A stretch of DNA of 64,000 bases from Pelargonium tetragonum (Eukaryota; Streptophyta; Magnoliopsida; Geraniales; Geraniaceae), in NCBI GenBank assembly GCA_036897445.1, contig JAYMTL010000032.1, positions 79,583 to 143,582 on the forward strand, in the 5' to 3' direction. The position numbers and the translations under genes were made by a program. The notes below the pieces were generated by a model that was not told the origin of the DNA, ran no database searches, and was given only the letters and a program-made list of their open reading frames with translations. Shown here piece after piece: positions 62,131-64,000 of this stretch (within the stretch, counting starts at the first letter, position 1; each line of letters begins with the position of its first letter).

Positions 62131-64000
62131 TAGTAACCGCCAGCCTAGAATAAAGTTTCTAAAGACACCCTTTCCTAGGTTTTTTATACTTGTAATTGAG
62201 TGTAACACTTATTACGTGGTGTAGAGCTATAAAACCCTCTCAATTACTTTATTGGAGGTTGCAGGGAGGGGTAAATACCTTTTTAGATTTTAGGACTTTA
62301 CTGTTCTAACTTCGTTTTAGGCATGCTATGGGCGAAAAGAAAATAGATTATATCCTGTTTGGGAACCTGAGTCTAAAAAAAAGAAAGTAAGATTTTAATT
62401 ACATTACCTTGTTATTAAGATTATACTAAATAACGACCTATTTTACTAACTCAAGAGTCTTGAGGCGGTAAAATGGGTACCCTAGTCCCTTCAGTCTTAT
62501 TCAACACGAATGGAGAGCCTCTTATGTAAAAAAGTCTTTCTATAGGGGTCCCTAATGTCAAACTAATACTAAAAAATAACCCAGTTTTGATATATCTGAA
62601 GAAAGCTTTGTAGCGTACCCGACTAAGAGATCCAGTAATGGAAAATCTCTCTCCTTATTTTTTTACTGTAACAGGGTATAAGAGCTCATTATATCAAAAA
62701 GTCTCTATGCAGAGTTATAATCTTTACCTGGAACTTCCCAATATTCTGCCGCAAATTCTCCAAGCAATTTGACTCTAACTTAGCTCAAGCCGCTTATCAA
62801 GCAGCGCTTTAACTTCCCCCTTTACTTTCACAAGAAATACATATAATTAATGTTATAAGTAGAAAACTCGACCTTTATAAAATAATACAAAAAAATGGGC
62901 AGGCTTATAAATTATAGGATTACTCAACTTCTTTTTACCCAACGTAACAGACAGCTTTGCAACGTAAAGCGTATACTCCTTTATATCAGAAAGGGAGCAA
63001 TCCTCTTAATTCTTTAAACCTACAATTGGGTATAACATTACAAGACTATAGAGTCCTCTTTTTATTTTAGTAGTAACTACAGAGAACAACTAAGACTACA
63101 TATACCTATTATATATCTATATATTATTACTAACTATATAAAAAAATCACTCTAATAAGATAGTAAAGTACAAGCATACAAAGCCCCGTAACAAGTGGGA
63201 AGTCTGTATAATTTTAGGGATTTTTTAAGGGTATTCCATTATACTATATTTCAGTTGACAGCAATTTAAGTAGAGCCGAACAAGTATTAAGTGAGCATAG
63301 AATTCCTTATCAATGAAACTAATAAAACAAAAATCTCTCGAAGAAGCCGCCTTTATAGCTTTTTCTGATTTTCTTTAATTAAGATATATAAGATTTTACT
63401 AGACTCTCTTCAATTTCGGTTTTTTAGAAGGTTTTAAATTTGCTCAAAAGTTCTCTCTTTGGGATATCTTAAAAAAGTTCTTAACTCTCCTCTGAATTTC
63501 CCTAGACTTTTTAAGGAATTTGGTTAATTATAATTAAGAGACACCCCGCCTATAATTAAAGCTCGAGGACCCCTCTGTACAGAAAGCGGATAGGCTGTGA
63601 CTTTTTTAGGTTTTGTATTGTACACCCCCCTTTTGAATCCCTTAGCACCTAGAAAGAGGGAAACTCTATATTTAAAATCACCTAGGTAGAATGTATAGTG
63701 CAGTTGAAATTGACTCTGTACTTATAAACAATTTTCTCCATAGTTAAATTGTACATACCGAAACCCTATCTTTTTTCGTAATTAGTAATATTCAAGGAAT
63801 CCCTTAATCCCTTATAAAAGCAGGGTGTAGCAGACAGCAATACTATAAGCTATCTTTATGTATTCCGTATTCCTTGTATCAAGATTCACTGGAAAAAGAG
63901 TCTGATAAAAGAGAAAGATTAGTATATTTCTTTATATCTTGTATCTTGCTTTCAGATAAGAAAATCACTAATTATTAAGGGTCATTTTTCCGCAGTATAT
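62130..64000. other. Matrix DNA at window end, no genes seen
   Basis: GC-cluster matrix with dispersed repeat copy 8 at 62.39 kb. An AT-rich stretch with repeated TATA words lies at about 63090-63150. No frame or RNA gene was recognised. Confidence 0.4.
62384..62428 (+). repeat. Dispersed repeat, copy 8 (long form)
   Basis: AAAGTAAGA (62384-62392) directly precedes ttttaattacattaccttgt (62393-62412), which is identical to copy 2. ATTATACTA (62420-62428) follows at the same 27-base offset as in copy 2. This copy joins the AAAGTAAG box of copies 3 and 4 with the 3' end of copy 2. Confidence 0.7.

Larger units (their letters stand above)
1..64000. other. AT-rich gene desert, probably organellar
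   Basis: No protein family, rRNA or tRNA was recognised on either strand. Looking for conserved rRNA strings (the 530-loop GTGCCAGC, the 3' SSU GTACACACCGCC, the LSU GGATAACAGGCT, the sarcin-ricin AGTACGAGAGGACC) and for cox1/cob hallmark peptides found nothing convincing. Base composition is about 35% GC by sampling. Open frames of 60-108 codons occur at about the chance rate for this composition and are scattered without strand order. Microsatellites and transposase-like frames are absent, but short repeats, hairpins and GC clusters are common. That combination suggests a bloated organelle genome. A Symbiodiniaceae-type dinoflagellate mitochondrion is the best guess from remembered size, AT content and gene poverty; other organelles are not excluded. 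Confidence 0.5.

Overview
This window is a gene desert. In 64 kb of AT-rich DNA (roughly 35% GC, estimated from sampled lines) I could not find one recognisable protein, rRNA or tRNA gene on either strand. The longest open frame is 149 codons, and the number of frames of 60 or more codons is about what a random sequence of this composition would give. The DNA is nevertheless not random. It contains a dispersed short repeat family, long exact inverted repeats, near-perfect hairpins and a marked excess of small GGANTCC-like GC clusters. Microsatellites, transposon ORFs, CRISPR arrays and bacterial operon signals were not seen.

Origin. Gene-free DNA tens of kilobases long, moderately AT-rich, without microsatellites and full of short repeats and hairpins, fits a bloated organelle genome better than nuclear or bacterial DNA. 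My best guess is a dinoflagellate mitochondrial genome of the Symbiodiniaceae type. From memory, the Symbiodinium minutum mitochondrial assembly is about 326 kb, about 64% AT and about 99% non-coding, with only cox1, cob, cox3 and scattered rRNA pieces. None of those genes or rRNA pieces was recognised here, so this is inference. A green-algal organelle or an 'empty' plant mitochondrial chromosome remain alternatives.

Layout. Two textures alternate. The 'matrix' (about 1-16.6, 17-21, 21.8-27.4, 27.8-29.5, 31.6-35.5, 38.8-42.4, 43.2-57.3, 57.8-61.5 and 62.1-64 kb) carries a small GC cluster such as GGAATCC, GGAGTCC, GGGGCTCC or GGATACCC every 50-100 bases. The 'islands' (about 16.6-17.0, 21.0-21.8, 27.4-27.8, 29.5-31.6, 35.5-38.8, 42.4-43.2, 57.3-57.8 and 61.5-62.1 kb) mostly lack these clusters. 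Several are strongly strand-skewed, with many TAG/CTA and few TGA/TCA. Two of them (21.5 and 31.3 kb) share a 28-base inverted repeat and weaker flanking similarity, so they look like diverged copies of one longer element. The 35.5-38.8 kb island has its own internal diverged repeats.

The dispersed family has the core TTAATTACATTACC. Eight copies in both orientations were found. Several are followed after 9-11 bases by CAGTC, often CAGTC(S)GG, and several are preceded by AAAGTAAGTA. The only coding candidates I would keep are in the 42.4-43.1 kb island: a 149-codon frame and, right after it, a 70-codon frame without an ATG. Both encode hydrophobic, membrane-type proteins of unknown identity. 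If the origin guess is right, the window would be mostly transcribed non-coding DNA, and the repeats and hairpins would be candidate processing, recombination or replication sites.
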